Assembly: GCA_964436765.1 (NCBI GenBank)
Contig: CAYTEH010000035.1
Coordinates: forward strand, 1 to 12,375
Length of the DNA: 12,375 nucleotides
Origin: CAYTEH01 sp964436765
GTDB taxonomy: Bacteria > Patescibacteriota > Gracilibacteria > Peribacterales > Peribacteraceae
Direction: 5' to 3'
Below the pieces are notes generated by a model. The model was not told the origin of the DNA. It saw only the letters and a program-made list of their open reading frames with translations, and did no database searches. A program made the translations under genes and the position numbers. Below are positions 11,687 to 12,375 of the stretch, piece by piece; position 1 is the first letter of the stretch, and every line of letters begins with the position of its first letter.

Positions 11687-12375
11687 ATGAACGCGATCCG
11701 TATTGCCGGAAAGATCCTCATGCCCCTTGCGGCGTCGCTCGTGATTGTATGGCTGTGCCTCGCGCCATCGAACACCCGCGACTGGGTGCCCGAGCAGGCA
11801 ACGCTTCCGCAGGCAGTCATCGACGGGAACATGGTGACGGTCAAAAACGTGCGCAACGCCGTCTACCGATCGACGACGGATTTTGATCTCGGATACGAAG
11901 ACCGGACGTACGACCTGCGGAAGATCGAGTCGCTCTGGTACGCGGTGGAGCCGCTCTCGGGGTCTGAGGCCGTCGCGCACACATTTTTGACGTTCGGATT
12001 CAGTGACGGACAATACCTCGGCATCTCGGTGGAGGTACGGAAAGAGAAGGGGGAGATATTCTCGCCGTTGTGGGGGCTCTTCAAAAAATTCGAGCTGATC
12101 TACGTGGCGGGCGATGAGCGGGATTTGATCAAACTCCGCAGCAATTACAGGAAAAATCCCGTCTCCCTGTACCCGGTCGCGATGGAGGCGCAGGAGATAC
12201 GCGCCGTCCTCACGACGATGCTCACGCGGGCAAACGCGCTCCGCGAACGTCCCGAGTTCTACAACACGCTCTTCAACAACTGCACGACGAATGTCCGCGA
12301 CGCCATCAATGCCGCGAGGCCGGGAGCCCTCCCGTACGGCCGGGGAATCCTGCTCCCCGGTTACTCCGGCGAGCT
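11687..12375 (+). CDS. DUF4105 / Lnb-N-like membrane-anchored protein, partial (cut by window end)
   Basis: The first 229 codons of a gene that runs off the right edge. An N-terminal hydrophobic segment (about 8-26) anchors or exports the protein. The following domain shows the DUF4105 pattern, related to the N-terminal domain of lacto-N-biosidase: SEAVAHTFLTFGFSDGQYLG (93-112, with conserved His98), ISVEVRKEKGE (113-123), LIYVAGDERDLIKLR (137-151) and FYNTLFNNCTTNVRDA (191-206, with the conserved Asn-Asn-Cys199-Thr-Thr-Asn). The His and Cys suggest a papain-like/NlpC-like cysteine hydrolase fold, acting outside the membrane. The biochemical role of the family is unsettled. The start is leaderless, six bases after TATACT. 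Confidence 0.8.
   Translation, partial: MNAIRIAGKILMPLAASLVIVWLCLAPSNTRDWVPEQATLPQAVIDGNMVTVKNVRNAVYRSTTDFDLGYEDRTYDLRKIESLWYAVEPLSGSEAVAHTFLTFGFSDGQYLGISVEVRKEKGEIFSPLWGLFKKFELIYVAGDERDLIKLRSNYRKNPVSLYPVAMEAQEIRAVLTTMLTRANALRERPEFYNTLFNNCTTNVRDAINAARPGALPYGRGILLPGYSGE

Overview
The window is a gene-dense, high-GC bacterial segment with mostly very short intergenic gaps, TGA used as an ordinary stop codon, and almost no Shine-Dalgarno sequences. Starts are of two kinds. Some are leaderless, with a TATACT-like -10 box six or seven bases before the ATG. Most others follow a short C/T-rich leader. This style, together with many small membrane proteins and a DUF4105-type protein, suggests an uncultured lineage, perhaps a high-GC Patescibacteria/CPR group such as Peribacteria/Peregrinibacteria. 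That placement is inference: there is no rRNA or marker gene here.

Layout. Bases 1-359 hold no convincing gene. They carry two copies of a 41-bp repeat (95-bp period) with a perfect hairpin and, on the minus strand, a tRNA-5'-end-like segment, plus a minus-strand promoter pointing into the repeats. A small four-helix membrane protein (360-743) follows, then a two-gene unit: a pyridoxamine-phosphate-oxidase-fold flavoprotein and a D-2-hydroxyacid (D-lactate-like) dehydrogenase (795-2250). Converging on it with no spacer is a minus-strand three-gene operon (3770 to 2251): an 88-aa membrane protein, a bacterial PH-domain membrane protein and a VIT1/CCC1-type iron/manganese transporter. That operon is divergent from a 323-aa tail-anchored, RMD1/YagE (DUF155)-like protein (3809-4780) across a 38-bp symmetric double promoter. 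Next come an IS1595-like transposase gene with its own promoter and terminator but no visible inverted repeats (4892-5761) and about 380 bases without a confident gene, containing two strong hairpins.

From 6142 to 10593 genes run on the plus strand: a 31-aa membrane peptide, a 108-aa hypothetical protein, then a tight cluster of a DsbB/BdbC-like thiol oxidase, a flavodoxin-like protein and a membrane-anchored rhodanese with a two-cysteine loop. These are followed by a signal-peptide-bearing bactofilin-like beta-helix fused to a multi-helix membrane domain, a 54-aa membrane protein and a secreted phosphodiester-glycosidase (NAGPA) domain protein. The theme is the cell envelope and its thiol/sulfur redox state. 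A minus-strand pair (NADPH-dependent FMN reductase and a 47-aa His-rich membrane peptide, 11336 to 10594) converges on this cluster and ends at a terminator inside the last codons of the glycosidase gene. The right edge carries an 85-aa hypothetical protein and a leaderless DUF4105 (Lnb-type) membrane protein cut by the window end.

No tRNA, rRNA, CRISPR array or complete insertion sequence was found. The most unusual observations are the translation/transcription start grammar, the symmetric divergent leaderless promoter, the tRNA-like repeat, and the redox/envelope cluster.
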